DNA from: Thalassotalea hakodatensis | GTDB lineage: Bacteria > Pseudomonadota > Gammaproteobacteria > Enterobacterales > Alteromonadaceae | Length of the DNA stretch: 64,000 bases | Direction: 5' to 3' | Assembly: GCF_030295995.1 (NCBI RefSeq) | Contig: NZ_AP027365.1 | Span: 2,636,066 to 2,700,065 of the forward strand | Shown: piece after piece, positions 34,908-45,635 of the stretch | How positions within the stretch are numbered: the first letter of the stretch is position 1 | How the letters are laid out: the number at the start of each line of letters is the position of its first letter | The notes under the pieces: generated by a model | The model's database searches: none | The model's input: the letters and a program-made list of their open reading frames with translations, nothing else | Told to the model about the DNA's origin: nothing | Program-made: the position numbers and the translations under genes

Positions 34908-35990
34908 ATGTTTAAAAACGTTGTATCGTTTATCTTGTTCTCTACTTTAGCATCATTCATGATTGGCTGTAATTCAAGCTCAAGTAATAAAGCTATTATC
35001 GTGCCTGACAAACCAGAAACGCCATTAACCCCTAAATTTACTGAGCTTGGCTTAGAGCGGCATAAAGTCGAAAAGTTAATGCAGATTAATGGACAATTAC
35101 TCGCGTTAACTGATCAGGGGTTGTATCGATATGATACTAACTGGCAAATCATCACTGACAAAAGTTTCCACGTATTAGCGATGGTAGCGATTAGTGACAC
35201 ACATTGGGTGGCGAGTATTAAACAAAATGAACAGGGTTTTTTAATTGAAAGTACCGATGCAGGTGTAACTTGGCAACAGTTTGACAATAACTTTGGTGGC
35301 GACTTTTCATCCGGTGAAGTGGCTCGGACTTTGGCTTATGATAATGAAAAACAAAAACTATACGCGACAGGGTTATATGTTTTAGCTAGCTCTTCAGATG
35401 TAGGACGCTCATGGACTGTAGAAGAGGGGCAATGGAGCTCACTCGGTACAGGGTTAGGCTCTATCTTATTGCATCCGGAGAAACAAGATGTTTGGTATGG
35501 TGGACAAAACGGTATTGAGAGCCCAATTTTAGACCAGCTTAATACCGAAACCTATGAGCTAACTATGCATGGCCAAGCTATTAATGAATATTTACCTAGC
35601 CCCAGTGTAATTTATCAAATTTTATATGATCCTAAAAATAACGAGCGTATTGTCGCCAGTGGTGAAGGTGGTATTGTTCATTCTAATGACTATGGTGAAA
35701 CTTGGCTGCCATTGCTCACGGAGCAAGACTATCGTTTTCATTTTTCACCAGTCTTTGATCCAAACGATCATAATGTTATATACACCGCTGGCTGGGATAA
35801 AGGCGATAATGTGCAACCATTAATTTTAGAAATGAGCAAAGACGATGGCCAAACTTGGCAATCGTATACCTATGAACAACAAGAGTTCAAAGGTGGTGTT
35901 AGAAGTATGTTAGCGGTTGAAAATGCAGGAAAAACCGTCATCTACATTGGCTTGTATAATAATGGAGTGGTGAAAGTAACGTTTGAATAG
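34908..35990 (+). CDS. Lipoprotein with BNR/Asp-box (sialidase-like or Ycf48-like) repeats
   Basis: This 360-residue protein has a lipoprotein signal (residues 1-21, lipobox FMIGC) and a beta-propeller with three clear Asp boxes: STDAGVTW (about 120), SNDYGETW (about 260) and SKDDGQTW (about 310). Such propellers occur in sialidases, Ycf48-type assembly factors and WD40/YVTN-like surface proteins. No catalytic residues of sialidases are recognised, so a binding or structural role is more likely. AAGGGA precedes the ATG. Confidence 0.82.
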   Translation: MFKNVVSFILFSTLASFMIGCNSSSSNKAIIVPDKPETPLTPKFTELGLERHKVEKLMQINGQLLALTDQGLYRYDTNWQIITDKSFHVLAMVAISDTHWVASIKQNEQGFLIESTDAGVTWQQFDNNFGGDFSSGEVARTLAYDNEKQKLYATGLYVLASSSDVGRSWTVEEGQWSSLGTGLGSILLHPEKQDVWYGGQNGIESPILDQLNTETYELTMHGQAINEYLPSPSVIYQILYDPKNNERIVASGEGGIVHSNDYGETWLPLLTEQDYRFHFSPVFDPNDHNVIYTAGWDKGDNVQPLILEMSKDDGQTWQSYTYEQQEFKGGVRSMLAVENAGKTVIYIGLYNNGVVKVTFE

Positions 35991-36012
35991 TATTTGGCAA
36001 ATGCTGAATTTA

Positions 36013-36033
36013 ATACCAATTCGCATAAATAAT
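36013..36033 (+). repeat. Solitary MITE-1 end
   Basis: ATACCAATTCGCATAAATAAT matches the MITE-1 terminal inverted repeat, but the next 200 bases do not match the MITE-1 interior. A weak TTAATCAATGGGGTATTA near 36150-36165 might be a degenerate opposite end of a shorter element. It lies 23 bases after the lipoprotein stop. Confidence 0.5.
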
Positions 36034-36217
36034 TGTTCATTACGATGAAGCATTAAAACCTAAGTTATCTTCCTTAAAATAGAAACTATCTAAGATATGA
36101 GTGATTTAGTCACATTAGAAAGGTAATGATATTAAATTCGATGTTAATCAATGGGGTATTATGGGAAGCGCTATTATTTAAATTAACTATTGGCGCGATG
36201 GTCTCTTGTTAAGTGCT

Positions 36218-36577
36218 TTATTGCTCGACATATTTAAATGTGTTCGCACCATCAAAATATCTAATATTAACTGCTTTAAGAATATCTGAGTTTACCATTC
36301 TAGTATTTATTGCAACTCTATTTGTACCATCATCCCGTATTTGTGTGTAGTGAGTGATACACCCGCAAAACGAACACGAATGATACGAACGTAGTTTATT
36401 ACCCCATAGATATACAGTACTTTTCGATGCTTGTTTTATTATTACTTGATTCGCTGCGTAATATGCCCACAAAGCACCAATACGATAACACATAGAACAA
36501 TTACAACTTGTTACTGATTCTGGTAATTTATTTGTGGTTATTGCTATATTTCCACAATGGCAAGTCGCTTCAATCAT
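36218..36577 (-). CDS. GFA (CENP-V/GFA-domain) family protein
   Basis: The 119-residue protein has the zinc-binding pattern of the GFA family: ATCHCGNIAI, then SCNCSMCYRIG and SFCGCITHY, with seven Cys in the expected positions, and a VAINTRMVN segment. Related enzymes include glutathione-dependent formaldehyde-activating proteins, though most members have no known substrate. AAGGAG precedes the start. It appears to be a single-gene unit. Confidence 0.85.
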   Translation of the reverse strand: MIEATCHCGNIAITTNKLPESVTSCNCSMCYRIGALWAYYAANQVIIKQASKSTVYLWGNKLRSYHSCSFCGCITHYTQIRDDGTNRVAINTRMVNSDILKAVNIRYFDGANTFKYVEQ

Positions 36578-36607
36578 GTCATCTCCTTGTTTTTTAAAAC
36601 CTCAAGA

Positions 36608-36634
36608 AGGCGAGCCACCTTTTGGCCTCGCCCT
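36608..36634 (-). terminator. Terminator after the TolB-like gene
   Basis: GGCGAGCC and GGCCTCGCC form a stem with one bulged base and a short T-rich loop. It lies about 40 bases past the end of the minus-strand TolB-like gene and is followed on that strand by TTCTTGAGGTTTT. Confidence 0.55.
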
Positions 36635-36670
36635 TACTGCAATGTTATTTGGTTCATTACTTGATTCTGG

Positions 36671-37558
36671 CTAACGCTGAAATATCCCTTTTCTACCATG
36701 AGAGATAATCTTTTGTACTGAAGAACCATCCTTATTCATCATATAAATATGTGACTCTTTATCTGTGCTGGACGATGAAAAAATTATTTTAACACCATCT
36801 GGAGACCAAGATGGGTGCCAGTTACCCGCATTATTAAATGTTAATCGTTTTTGATCAGAGCCATCTATATTCATTACATAAATTTCATAATTTCCATCTC
36901 TGTTCGACATAAAAGCGATTTGCTTACCATCAGGAGAAACGTCAGGGTGCCACTCTTCAGCAGCATTATTCGTCAAGTGGATAACGTTGCTACCATCAAA
37001 ATCGGCTATGCTAATCTCACTTTTTTTATCTTTATGTTCAGAAGAAAAGACTATTTTCCCATCGGGAGTAAAATAAGGATTACTCCCTTTTAATGATTTT
37101 ATTTGAGTCCTTTCGCTACCATCTGAATTCATAATCCAAATTTCTGCCTGCCAAACACCTTCCGAATCTTTGTATTCTCTCGCAAAAGCAATTTTATCCC
37201 CATCGGGAGTCCATGCAGGTGCACTATCCCATTTATTTTTAGCATGAGTTAATCGTTCAATATTCGTACCATCAATGTTCATTGTATAAATAGACCAAGT
37301 CTTTCCACCATCAAGGTATATGCGAAAAGCAAATGTGTTTCCATCAGGAGATAAAGCTAAGTAATCCCCCTTTGTCTTTATACTTTTAATATTTGATATA
37401 CCTTCTTTATCACTTGAATAAATTTTGACAACGCCCTTTGAAGTATAGGCTATGGTATAAGAGCTATCGAGCACTTGAACGTTATCTTGAGCACGACTTT
37501 CGCCACTCATTATCAACAGAGAAAGTAATAGAGATATTGAAGGATAAATCGGTTTCAT
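36671..37558 (-). CDS. Secreted TolB-like beta-propeller protein (PD40 repeats)
   Basis: The 295-residue protein has a signal peptide (about 1-23) and repeated PD40 units: LSPDGNTFAF, TPDGDKIAFA, FTPDGKIVFSS, SPDGKQIAFMSNRDGNYEIYV and SPDGVKIIFSS, alternating with MNxDGSxxxRLT strands. It is a TolB-type propeller. It is not TolB itself, because the N-terminal domain and the Tol-Pal operon context are missing. AAGGAA precedes the ATG. A binding or sensing role in the periplasm is likely. Confidence 0.82.
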   Translation of the reverse strand: MKPIYPSISLLLSLLIMSGESRAQDNVQVLDSSYTIAYTSKGVVKIYSSDKEGISNIKSIKTKGDYLALSPDGNTFAFRIYLDGGKTWSIYTMNIDGTNIERLTHAKNKWDSAPAWTPDGDKIAFAREYKDSEGVWQAEIWIMNSDGSERTQIKSLKGSNPYFTPDGKIVFSSEHKDKKSEISIADFDGSNVIHLTNNAAEEWHPDVSPDGKQIAFMSNRDGNYEIYVMNIDGSDQKRLTFNNAGNWHPSWSPDGVKIIFSSSSTDKESHIYMMNKDGSSVQKIISHGRKGIFQR

Positions 37559-37957
37559 AAATTATTCCTTATTTTGAAGCCAGCGAATTATTTTGCTTAA
37601 GTTTAAAAGCGGTTGAATAAGCGTTCAATTTAACTAAACTGGGTTTAGAATACCTGACCCCCTTATGATTTTTAGATGATTTTTCACTGACTGCGATCAA
37701 AAGCTTATTAAGCACATATAACACCCGATTAACGATTGAGCAGATGATGAGGTGACGCTTACGAACTCATATTGCATGGCATGAGCTGATAACCTCTGTT
37801 AGATCGTTTGTTATACCTCACTCTTCCAGAGCCCTCTAATCTTGTGTAAATGTTCGTTTTGATCGTTTCATGAGAGCTTCCAATGCAAATCAGTATGTTA
37901 GTAAAACTGTTGCATTGACCATTTGGATCTACATGCGCCCTCCTACTAAAGGAAACG
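37559..37957. other. Intergenic region before the REP-like cluster
   Basis: About 400 bases between the TolB-like gene and the hairpin downstream of kdsA. It contains a short CCTGACCCCCTT piece near 37652 that echoes the arm of the REP-like hairpin, but no coding frame I can support. Confidence 0.4.
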
Positions 37958-38005
37958 AAGGAAAAAAGGGGTCAAGGAAAAAAGGGGTCAAGGAAAAAAG
38001 GGGTC
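37958..38005. repeat. Three tandem 16-bp repeats next to the REP-like hairpin
   Basis: AAGGAAAAAAGGGGTC occurs exactly three times in a row (37958-37973, 37974-37989, 37990-38005). The last copy runs into the left arm of the hairpin at 37995, which indicates slippage-type duplication of the hairpin foot. Confidence 0.85.
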
Positions 38006-38039
38006 AGGTACATTTAATAAATGTACCTGACCCCTTTTT
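37995..38039. terminator. REP-like perfect hairpin, probable bidirectional terminator after kdsA
   Basis: Two perfectly complementary 22-base arms (37995-38016 and 38018-38039) surround a single base. The arms contain GGGGTCAGGTACATTTA, a sequence type often linked to RAYT (TnpA-REP) transposases in marine gammaproteobacteria; no RAYT gene is in this window. On both strands the hairpin ends in a T-run, so it can terminate kdsA, which ends 16 bases away. Confidence 0.75.
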
Positions 38040-38054
38040 GTCTTTATTGTAAAT

Positions 38055-38906
<852 letters not shown>

Positions 38907-38913
38907 CTAATAC

Positions 38914-40185
38914 TTAAGCCACTGCTTGTAAAAATTGACCACATAGCCATGCCATATAGGTTCCTAAGGTATAACCGAGTACAGCCAATAATACACCTAC
39001 CGGTGCAAGAGATGGGTGGAATGCAGAGGCAACAATCGGTGCCGATGCCGCGCCGCCAACATTGGCTTGGCTACCTATCGCCATATAAAATAAAGGCGCT
39101 TTAATTAATTTCGCCACAATGAGCATTAATGAAGCATGAATAATCATCCAAATAGCACCGATGACAAAATACAAAGGTGTATCCATAATCATTCTCACAT
39201 CCATTTTCATACCTATGGTTGCGATTAATACATAAAGAAATGCACTACCTACTTTCGAGGCACCTGCCCCTTCCAAATTACGAACTTTAGTGAAGGAAAG
39301 AATAATACCAACGGTACTAGCAAAAATAACCATCCAAAAGAATTTACTGTGAAAACTGAATTTACCTAACGTCGGATGATTTTCTACAAAGTACGGAGTA
39401 ACAATATCAGCAAATAAATGCGCAAAGCCTGTAACGCCCAAACCAACAGCAACAATAATCATTAAATCGGCTAAACTGGGAATACGTGAATGCTTGGCGT
39501 GAAATTGTTCAACTTTTTCTTTCAATTCATTAATGGCACTAACATCTGCGCCCGACTTTTTATCGATAGAGGCTGCTCTACCTGACATTATTAGCAGTAC
39601 CGCCATCCATAAATTTGCAACAATTACATCAACCGTTACCATGGTTGAGAAAATAGCGTCACCTGCACCATAAATTTCTTTCATCGCTGCTTGGTTTGCA
39701 CTGCCACCTATCCAACTTCCGGCAACTGTTGTCATACCGCGCCATGCAGCTTCTGGTCCTGATACACCTATAAGTTCAGGCACAACTGCTGATACGATTA
39801 ATAACGCTATCGGACCACCGATAACAATACCTACCGTACCGGTAAAAAATAAAATAATCGCCTTACTTCCTAAACGTTTGATCGCTTTAATATCAATACT
39901 AATTGTCAGTAAGACTAAACAAGCAGGCAATAAATATCTTGAAGCAACATAATAAAGGTTTGAGTCTTCGCCACGAATAATATCGAACGTATTCAAAAGT
40001 GAGGGTAAAAAGTAACAAAGCAATACGGCAGGAACTACCCCATAAAACTTTTTCCAAAAAGGCGACTGGCTATTTGACGTATAAAATACCCAACCTAACA
40101 TTAAGGCAAAAATACCCAGAATAGTTGCGTCGTTTGTTAATAATGGTGCGTGTGCAGCATCTGCTACTGTAGGGTCGGCAAACAT
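38914..40185 (-). CDS. DUF819 family membrane protein
   Basis: The 423-residue protein has about eleven to twelve hydrophobic helices, with GTVGIVIGGPIALLIV, TVAGSWIGGSANQAAMKE and GSQANVGGAASAPIVAS as DUF819 signatures. The Gly/Asn-rich motifs resemble those of 2-hydroxycarboxylate or glutamate-type carriers, so a transport role is likely but the substrate is unknown. GGAGA precedes the ATG. It interrupts the usual kdsA-sirB1 adjacency and may be a lineage-specific insertion. Confidence 0.83.
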   Translation of the reverse strand: MFADPTVADAAHAPLLTNDATILGIFALMLGWVFYTSNSQSPFWKKFYGVVPAVLLCYFLPSLLNTFDIIRGEDSNLYYVASRYLLPACLVLLTISIDIKAIKRLGSKAIILFFTGTVGIVIGGPIALLIVSAVVPELIGVSGPEAAWRGMTTVAGSWIGGSANQAAMKEIYGAGDAIFSTMVTVDVIVANLWMAVLLIMSGRAASIDKKSGADVSAINELKEKVEQFHAKHSRIPSLADLMIIVAVGLGVTGFAHLFADIVTPYFVENHPTLGKFSFHSKFFWMVIFASTVGIILSFTKVRNLEGAGASKVGSAFLYVLIATIGMKMDVRMIMDTPLYFVIGAIWMIIHASLMLIVAKLIKAPLFYMAIGSQANVGGAASAPIVASAFHPSLAPVGVLLAVLGYTLGTYMAWLCGQFLQAVA

Positions 40186-40246
40186 AATTAATCTCCAATT
40201 TGTTTGTCTTGTTATTTTTATTTGTTTGTTATTGTTTTAATAGCGA

Positions 40247-41053
40247 TCAGTGTAGCACGGTCTCGCCTAAGTTTATGTTATCGAGTTGTAACTTTAATAA
40301 TTGCGCTGCAGGATCTTTAGGACATTGCTGAACAAAGTACTGATAATCATCATAAGCCACTTTAAAGCAGTCAAGTTGATGAAGCAAAAAACCTCTATCG
40401 CGTCTTTCAAAGGGGTCTTCTGGTTTTATTGCTAATAATAAGTCAACACATTTTAACGCCTGATCAAATTTCGATTCGCTAATTAGGCTATTTTTTAATA
40501 ATGTTAAATGCTCAACGATAGTACTACTTTTATCCATTGGCTCTAGATATTTACTATGAGGTTCATTAGGTAAACCGTCTAATCGCCTATCTAGTTCTTC
40601 CCAATTCAAAGACTCTCCAGTAATGGGGTCAAAAATGATTGAATAAACATCATCACATATAATTCTAACCATCACACTTTCAGGTACATAAACGATTTCA
40701 GCCTCTAACTGACAACGATTAATAATGTGTAGAATAACGGCAGCCTTTACCACAGGAGACAATACTCTGTGTGCTATTGCACTTTCAATAACACAAGAAA
40801 GAACAGGCCAAGCAGAACGTTGTTTATCGATAAACAACTCATCAACATACAACGCATTGATTAAACATTCAGCTTGCGCCATTGTGTCATCTATGCCCTC
40901 AATAGCGTCTTGGCAAGTATCTACAACGGGCGCGATGACACGTTCAAATTGGTTACTAGCGTGCTTGTCAAAAACATACTTTTCAATTAAAACCAACAAT
41001 GATAATAAATCACTTTGTTCAGAACAGATTTCTGACAACAACAAATCATTCAT
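40247..41053 (-). CDS. SirB1 family protein (transglutaminase-like and TPR)
   Basis: The 268-residue soluble protein has a SirB1-type N-terminal helical domain, a weak transglutaminase-like core (about 110-165), and a C-terminal TPR pair (LLKNSLISESKFDQALKCVD, RDRGFLLHQLDCFKVAYDD). The catalytic Cys of true transglutaminases is not obvious. Its position between kdsA and sirB2/prmC is the standard gammaproteobacterial location (ychA in E. coli). No biochemical role is established. Confidence 0.8.
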   Translation of the reverse strand: MNDLLLSEICSEQSDLLSLLVLIEKYVFDKHASNQFERVIAPVVDTCQDAIEGIDDTMAQAECLINALYVDELFIDKQRSAWPVLSCVIESAIAHRVLSPVVKAAVILHIINRCQLEAEIVYVPESVMVRIICDDVYSIIFDPITGESLNWEELDRRLDGLPNEPHSKYLEPMDKSSTIVEHLTLLKNSLISESKFDQALKCVDLLLAIKPEDPFERRDRGFLLHQLDCFKVAYDDYQYFVQQCPKDPAAQLLKLQLDNINLGETVLH

Positions 41054-41116
41054 TAAATTTTCTTTTATCCTATAAAAACTTACGGGCGCAATATTAATAA
41101 AACAGCGGTTATACGG

Positions 41117-41482
41117 CTAAAATATAATATTATCTTTTGTTAGTGCTAATCGTACAACAAGTACTATCCAGCCAATCGCACCGAAATAGCCAATAAATTG
41201 CATTAAGCGATTTCTTGCCAATTTTAAGGTGTAATAAGCGGTAAAAATATAGGCAACTACTGCTAATAATTTCTCAGCTAACCAAGTATGCTCTAACGGA
41301 TTCCAGCCAACTTGAACCATTAACGCAATACCAAAAATTAATAACAACGTATCAACGGCATGAGGGGTTACTTTTACCCATTTTTTGTCTAATTGCTTAG
41401 AGCCTATTAGTGTCCATACAAAACGAATGGTAAATAACGAAATACTGATCGCCGCCAATGTCATATGTAAATGCTTAAACAT
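41117..41482 (-). CDS. SirB2 family membrane protein
   Basis: The 121-residue protein has four hydrophobic helices and SirB2 features: FKHLHMTLAAISISLFTIRFVW at the start, VTPHAVDTLLLIFGIALM, then WLAEKLLAVVAYI. It is named from an invasion-gene screen in Salmonella; the real function is unknown. It is adjacent to prmC as in E. coli (ychQ). Confidence 0.85.
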   Translation of the reverse strand: MFKHLHMTLAAISISLFTIRFVWTLIGSKQLDKKWVKVTPHAVDTLLLIFGIALMVQVGWNPLEHTWLAEKLLAVVAYIFTAYYTLKLARNRLMQFIGYFGAIGWIVLVVRLALTKDNIIF

Positions 41483-41505
41483 GTATAATTTCCTTAAATA
41501 TTATT

Positions 41506-42366
41506 TTATTTATTGTGGTAACAAGCCAATGTGACTCGATCGTTATTGTTATAATCTTTCACGGTTTGAATATGATGATAATCAAATGCTGAAAAAATGC
41601 TTTGTACCTCAAATGCTTGATCGCAGCCATGTTCTATATACAGATACCCGCCTGACATTAAATAGCGTCGCGCATCTGATACTATTTTTTGAATATCTGA
41701 AAGACCATTTTTTTCAGCCACTAACGCACTTTTTGGCTCAAATGCTACATCCCCCTCTAACAGGTGTTGATCATTTTTATCAATATACGGTGGGTTGCTT
41801 ACGATAATATCAAAACGCGTCGCTTGATCAATATGAGCAAACCAGTCACTTTGATAAACAGAAACATTTTGTAAACCAAACCGCTCAACATTTTCTGAAG
41901 CAAGTTCAACAGCTTCTTCTTGAAAGTCTACCGCCTCTATTTGCCAATTTGGTTTCTCTGTTGCTAACGCTAAAGCGATAGCGCCCGTTCCCGTTCCTAA
42001 GTCTAAACAACGACAACTCTTTGCTTTATGATTTAACAACACTTGCTCTACCAATACTTCTGTATCTGGCCTAGGAATCAAGGTTGCGGGTGAAACTTTT
42101 AACGGTAATGACCAAAACTCTTTTTCACCGGTTATATACGCAATTGGCTCACCATTAACCCTTCGCACCACTAACGATTCAAACAATAGTTGCTGTGAAT
42201 TCGCTAACGTTTTTTCAGGCCAAGTAAACAAATAACTGGTTGGTTTTTCAAGACAAAACGCAAGCAACACCTGACTGTCTAATTTAGCTGAGTCAGAAAC
42301 GCTAGAACATAAATGTCTACCGTGTTCAATTGCTTGCTGTATTGTAAAGGTAGTTAGTTCACCCAT
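41506..42366 (-). CDS. prmC: Release factor glutamine methyltransferase
   Basis: The 286-residue protein has the SAM-binding DLGTGTGAIALALA (about 115-128) and the substrate Gln-binding NPPYID motif (about 183). It methylates the Gln of the GGQ motif of PrfA and PrfB. It starts nine bases after the prfA stop, so enzyme and substrate are co-expressed. Confidence 0.95.
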   Translation of the reverse strand: MGELTTFTIQQAIEHGRHLCSSVSDSAKLDSQVLLAFCLEKPTSYLFTWPEKTLANSQQLLFESLVVRRVNGEPIAYITGEKEFWSLPLKVSPATLIPRPDTEVLVEQVLLNHKAKSCRCLDLGTGTGAIALALATEKPNWQIEAVDFQEEAVELASENVERFGLQNVSVYQSDWFAHIDQATRFDIIVSNPPYIDKNDQHLLEGDVAFEPKSALVAEKNGLSDIQKIVSDARRYLMSGGYLYIEHGCDQAFEVQSIFSAFDYHHIQTVKDYNNNDRVTLACYHNK

Positions 42367-42375
42367 ATAAGTGGA

Positions 42376-43464
42376 TTAATGGCTATCAGAAAGCGCAGCA
42401 AGCATATCAGCTTGGTATTCTTGTAGAATAGGGTCTAACACCAAACCAAGACTGCCTTCCATAACTTCTGCTAAACGATATAACGTCAAATTAATACGGT
42501 GATCTGTCATTCTACTTTGCGGATAATTATACGTGCGGATACGCTCTGAACGATCGCCACTTGCAACGAGGTTTCGACGCGAATCTTCTTCTTCACTGCG
42601 ACGTTTCTCATCTTCTGCCGCTTGAAGTCTCGCTTGTAATACTGACATAGCTTGTGCACGATTTTTATGTTGAGAGCGCTGATCTTGACACTCAACCACT
42701 AGTCCCGTTGGAATATGGGTAATCCGAATGGCTGAATCAGTTTTGTTAACGTGCTGGCCACCTGCACCTGATGCGCGGAACGTATCAATGCGTAAGTCCG
42801 CTTTGTTAATTTCAATCGCCTCAGATTCGGGTATTTCTGGTAGCACAACGACAGTACAAGCAGATGTATGAACGCGGCCTTGAGATTCAGTTTCAGGAAC
42901 ACGTTGAACACGGTGTCCACCTGATTCAAACTTCATTTGGCCATAAACGCCTTCACCGGCTATTTTAAAGATCATCTCTTTAAAGCCGCCCTGCTCACTT
43001 TCGTTCATGTTCATTACTTCAATACGCCAGCCTTTAGACTCGCAATAACGAGTATACATACGATATAAATCACCCGCAAAAATAGCAGCTTCGTCTCCAC
43101 CTGCACCCGCACGAATTTCAACAAAACAGTTGTTATCGTCATTTGGATCGCGTGGCAGTAATAAAATTTGTAACTCGTCTGTTAATGCTTCAACGGCTTT
43201 TTTAGCGTCTTTAAATTCGTCTTGAGCCATTTCTCTTAGATCAGGGTCTTCATCTTTTAGCATTTCTTCAGCCGCAGCGAAATCGTCTTGTGCTGATTTA
43301 TAACGATTGAAAACTTCTGTCACTTCATCTAACTGCTTAAACTCTTTGGATAATGCTTGAAATTTTTCTTGATCGGCAATGGTCTGAGGATCAGACAATA
43401 GCGCTTGAACTTCCTCAAAACGCTCTACTAACCCTTCTAGTTTTTCGTAAACTGACTTTTTCAT
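42376..43464 (-). CDS. prfA: Peptide chain release factor 1
   Basis: The protein begins [16 protein letters not shown] and has 362 residues, the standard RF1 length; the frame is open 16 codons upstream but that would exceed the family length. Family motifs are [14 protein letters not shown], then [14 protein letters not shown] (with the PET-like anticodon region) and [16 protein letters not shown] with the catalytic GGQ. It terminates at UAA/UAG codons. It is located between hemA and prmC. Confidence 0.96.
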   Translation of the reverse strand: MKKSVYEKLEGLVERFEEVQALLSDPQTIADQEKFQALSKEFKQLDEVTEVFNRYKSAQDDFAAAEEMLKDEDPDLREMAQDEFKDAKKAVEALTDELQILLLPRDPNDDNNCFVEIRAGAGGDEAAIFAGDLYRMYTRYCESKGWRIEVMNMNESEQGGFKEMIFKIAGEGVYGQMKFESGGHRVQRVPETESQGRVHTSACTVVVLPEIPESEAIEINKADLRIDTFRASGAGGQHVNKTDSAIRITHIPTGLVVECQDQRSQHKNRAQAMSVLQARLQAAEDEKRRSEEEDSRRNLVASGDRSERIRTYNYPQSRMTDHRINLTLYRLAEVMEGSLGLVLDPILQEYQADMLAALSDSH

Positions 43465-43591
43465 GAAACTTCTATCTTTTGATACGTTGATTAAACGGTG
43501 TGCTTGCACCATTTATTGAATAATTTCTCTGAGAATTGCGCGAAGTGTAAAGGCTTACTTAGCGACTTTCAACAAAGAGCCCATGTTGTCG

Positions 43592-44854
43592 CTATTTATC
43601 GATATTAAAAATATCACGTAAGTACACGATTTTGTCTAATTCTCCACCTTGTGCAGCATGTTGAATTGCGCTAGTCGGCGCATGCATAAATTTATTGGTT
43701 AATTTAGTGGCTAACTCGGCAACAACCGCTTGTGGGTCTTTATTAGCACTTAATTGCTGCATTGCTTTTTCAAGTAATATATCACGTTCTGTTAAACACT
43801 GATTGCGGTAACTCACTACCGTATCTTGCGTATTTAAACCACGTAACCATGCCATGAAACTGTCGGTTTGTTCTGTCACTATCGCTTCAGCATCTACTGC
43901 TGCTTTGCGTCTATTTTCGATATTTTTAGCGATAATGCCTTGAAGATCATCAACCGTGTATAAAAATACATCCTCTAAATCTGAAACCTGCTCTTCTATA
44001 TCGCGAGGAACAGCAAGATCAACCATAAAAACAGGCCGATGTTTACGCTTCGTTAACGCATTTTCCACCATACCTTTGCCTATTATAGGTAATGTACTGC
44101 CCGTTGAACTGATGACGATATCAGCATCACTAATTTGTTCAGGTATTTGTGCAAGTGTTATCACATTAGCGCCAATTTGCTCAGCCATTGCTTGCGCGCG
44201 TGACAAGGTGCGATTTGCTACCGTTATGCTGCCAACGTTATTCTCATATAAATGTTTCGCCACTAATTCAATCGTTTCACCAGCCCCTACGAGTAATACA
44301 TTCGCTTTTGTTAAACTGGCAAAAATATGCTTCGCTAAATTCACCGCAGCAAAGGCAACTGACACAGCACTTGCACCAATATCAGTATCTGTTCTAACTT
44401 GTTTGGCAACGCCAAAGGTCCGTTGAAAGAGTCTGTCCATCACTAATGCCATTGAACCGGCAGCTTTAGCCTGACTATATGCTTGTTTCATCTGCCCCAA
44501 AATTTGAGGTTCGCCTAACACTAATGAATCTAGACCACAGGCAACACGCATCATGTGGTTAACTGCTTGTTGGTCTCGGTGCCAATATAAACTTGGTAGG
44601 ATTGATGATGCTGCTACGTTATGATGTTTCTCTAGCCATGACGTTACCAGCGTTTTAGTGTCAGTAATTGATTTCGTTTCAACTAAATAAAGTTCAGTTC
44701 TATTACAGGTGGATAAAATAGCTGCTTCTTTACATTGCACATGGCGTAACATATCTTGCAGTGCTGAAGACAAATTATCAGGGTTAAATGATATTTTCTC
44801 CCGAACAGCAACGGGTGCAGTTTTGTGATTTATTCCAACAGCAAGTATGGGCAT
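43592..44854 (-). CDS. hemA: Glutamyl-tRNA reductase
   Basis: The 420-residue protein has GINHKTAPVAVREK at the N-terminus, the catalytic Cys in STCNRTELY (about 50), LGEPQILGQMKQAY, and an NADPH-binding region VLLVGAGETIELVAKHL. It reduces glutamyl-tRNA to glutamate-1-semialdehyde in tetrapyrrole synthesis. It is divergent from lolB, as usual in this group. Confidence 0.96.
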   Translation of the reverse strand: MPILAVGINHKTAPVAVREKISFNPDNLSSALQDMLRHVQCKEAAILSTCNRTELYLVETKSITDTKTLVTSWLEKHHNVAASSILPSLYWHRDQQAVNHMMRVACGLDSLVLGEPQILGQMKQAYSQAKAAGSMALVMDRLFQRTFGVAKQVRTDTDIGASAVSVAFAAVNLAKHIFASLTKANVLLVGAGETIELVAKHLYENNVGSITVANRTLSRAQAMAEQIGANVITLAQIPEQISDADIVISSTGSTLPIIGKGMVENALTKRKHRPVFMVDLAVPRDIEEQVSDLEDVFLYTVDDLQGIIAKNIENRRKAAVDAEAIVTEQTDSFMAWLRGLNTQDTVVSYRNQCLTERDILLEKAMQQLSANKDPQAVVAELATKLTNKFMHAPTSAIQHAAQGGELDKIVYLRDIFNIDK

Positions 44855-45016
44855 AAAACGTAAAGATAAACCTATAATATTTTAATAATGAAATAGCGCT
44901 GACAATTACTTTTAGTGGTGTATCATACACACAAATAATTGAATAATGACGGTTAGCCATACGCTGCGAACGGCGTAATTTTACGAAATAAACCGACTAA
45001 TTGAAAGAAATAAACC

Positions 45017-45634
45017 ATGATAAAAGTACGAGTATTACTAATTATTGCCTTTTGTAGCTTTATTAATGCCTGTTCAAGTTTACCCAGTGAAAAAAACACC
45101 CCATTAAACAACCTTGATTCTTATCAGGAACGTCAAGCGAAAATAGCTCAACTAAATCAATGGAAATTAACAGGTAAAATTGCATTTCTAGAAGGAAAAA
45201 AACGCGAAAGCGCGAATATATATTGGCAATATTTTCCTAAAACTCAAACTCAGCAACTCACCCTCACCACTTATTTAGGCATTCAGGTTTTTTCTCTTAC
45301 CTCTTTAGATGGTTTGCATACGTTAACACTTGATGGAAAATCTTATACCGACACTAACCTTTCTAGGTTACTCGATTCTTTCACCGGTTACCCATTACCC
45401 GCTACCCAGTTAACACAATGGTTATTTGGTCTTGCTGCCAATAAAAGTGATCAGGTCCACTTTGCACAAGATAAGAAATTACCCTCAAGGCTAACTACCG
45501 AAAGCTATGATTCTCCTTGGCAAGTAAAATATGAAGATTATCAAACAATAAATACGCTTTTTCTGGCAAATAAATTAACCATTAAACATCAAAATTTGAC
45601 CATAAAATTATTGATCAGTGAATGGACTTTGTAA
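45017..45634 (+). CDS. lolB: Outer-membrane lipoprotein LolB
   Basis: The 205-residue protein has a lipoprotein signal (lipobox INAC, Cys19) and the LolB pattern WKLTGKIAF near 51, NIYWQYFP, then LTQWLFGLA. It receives lipoproteins from LolA and inserts them in the outer membrane. It is divergent from hemA and directly upstream of ispE, the conserved order. Confidence 0.9.
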   Translation: MIKVRVLLIIAFCSFINACSSLPSEKNTPLNNLDSYQERQAKIAQLNQWKLTGKIAFLEGKKRESANIYWQYFPKTQTQQLTLTTYLGIQVFSLTSLDGLHTLTLDGKSYTDTNLSRLLDSFTGYPLPATQLTQWLFGLAANKSDQVHFAQDKKLPSRLTTESYDSPWQVKYEDYQTINTLFLANKLTIKHQNLTIKLLISEWTL

Positions 45635-45635
45635 T

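Noticed and set aside
37958-38039. Possible CRISPR-like array
   Set aside because: The three 16-bp units are directly adjacent with no spacers, and no cas genes are present. No other array was seen in the window.
37870-38052. Open frame of 60 codons covering the REP-like hairpin
   Set aside because: Its sequence (GKKGSRKKGVKEKRG) is a translation of the 16-bp tandem repeats.
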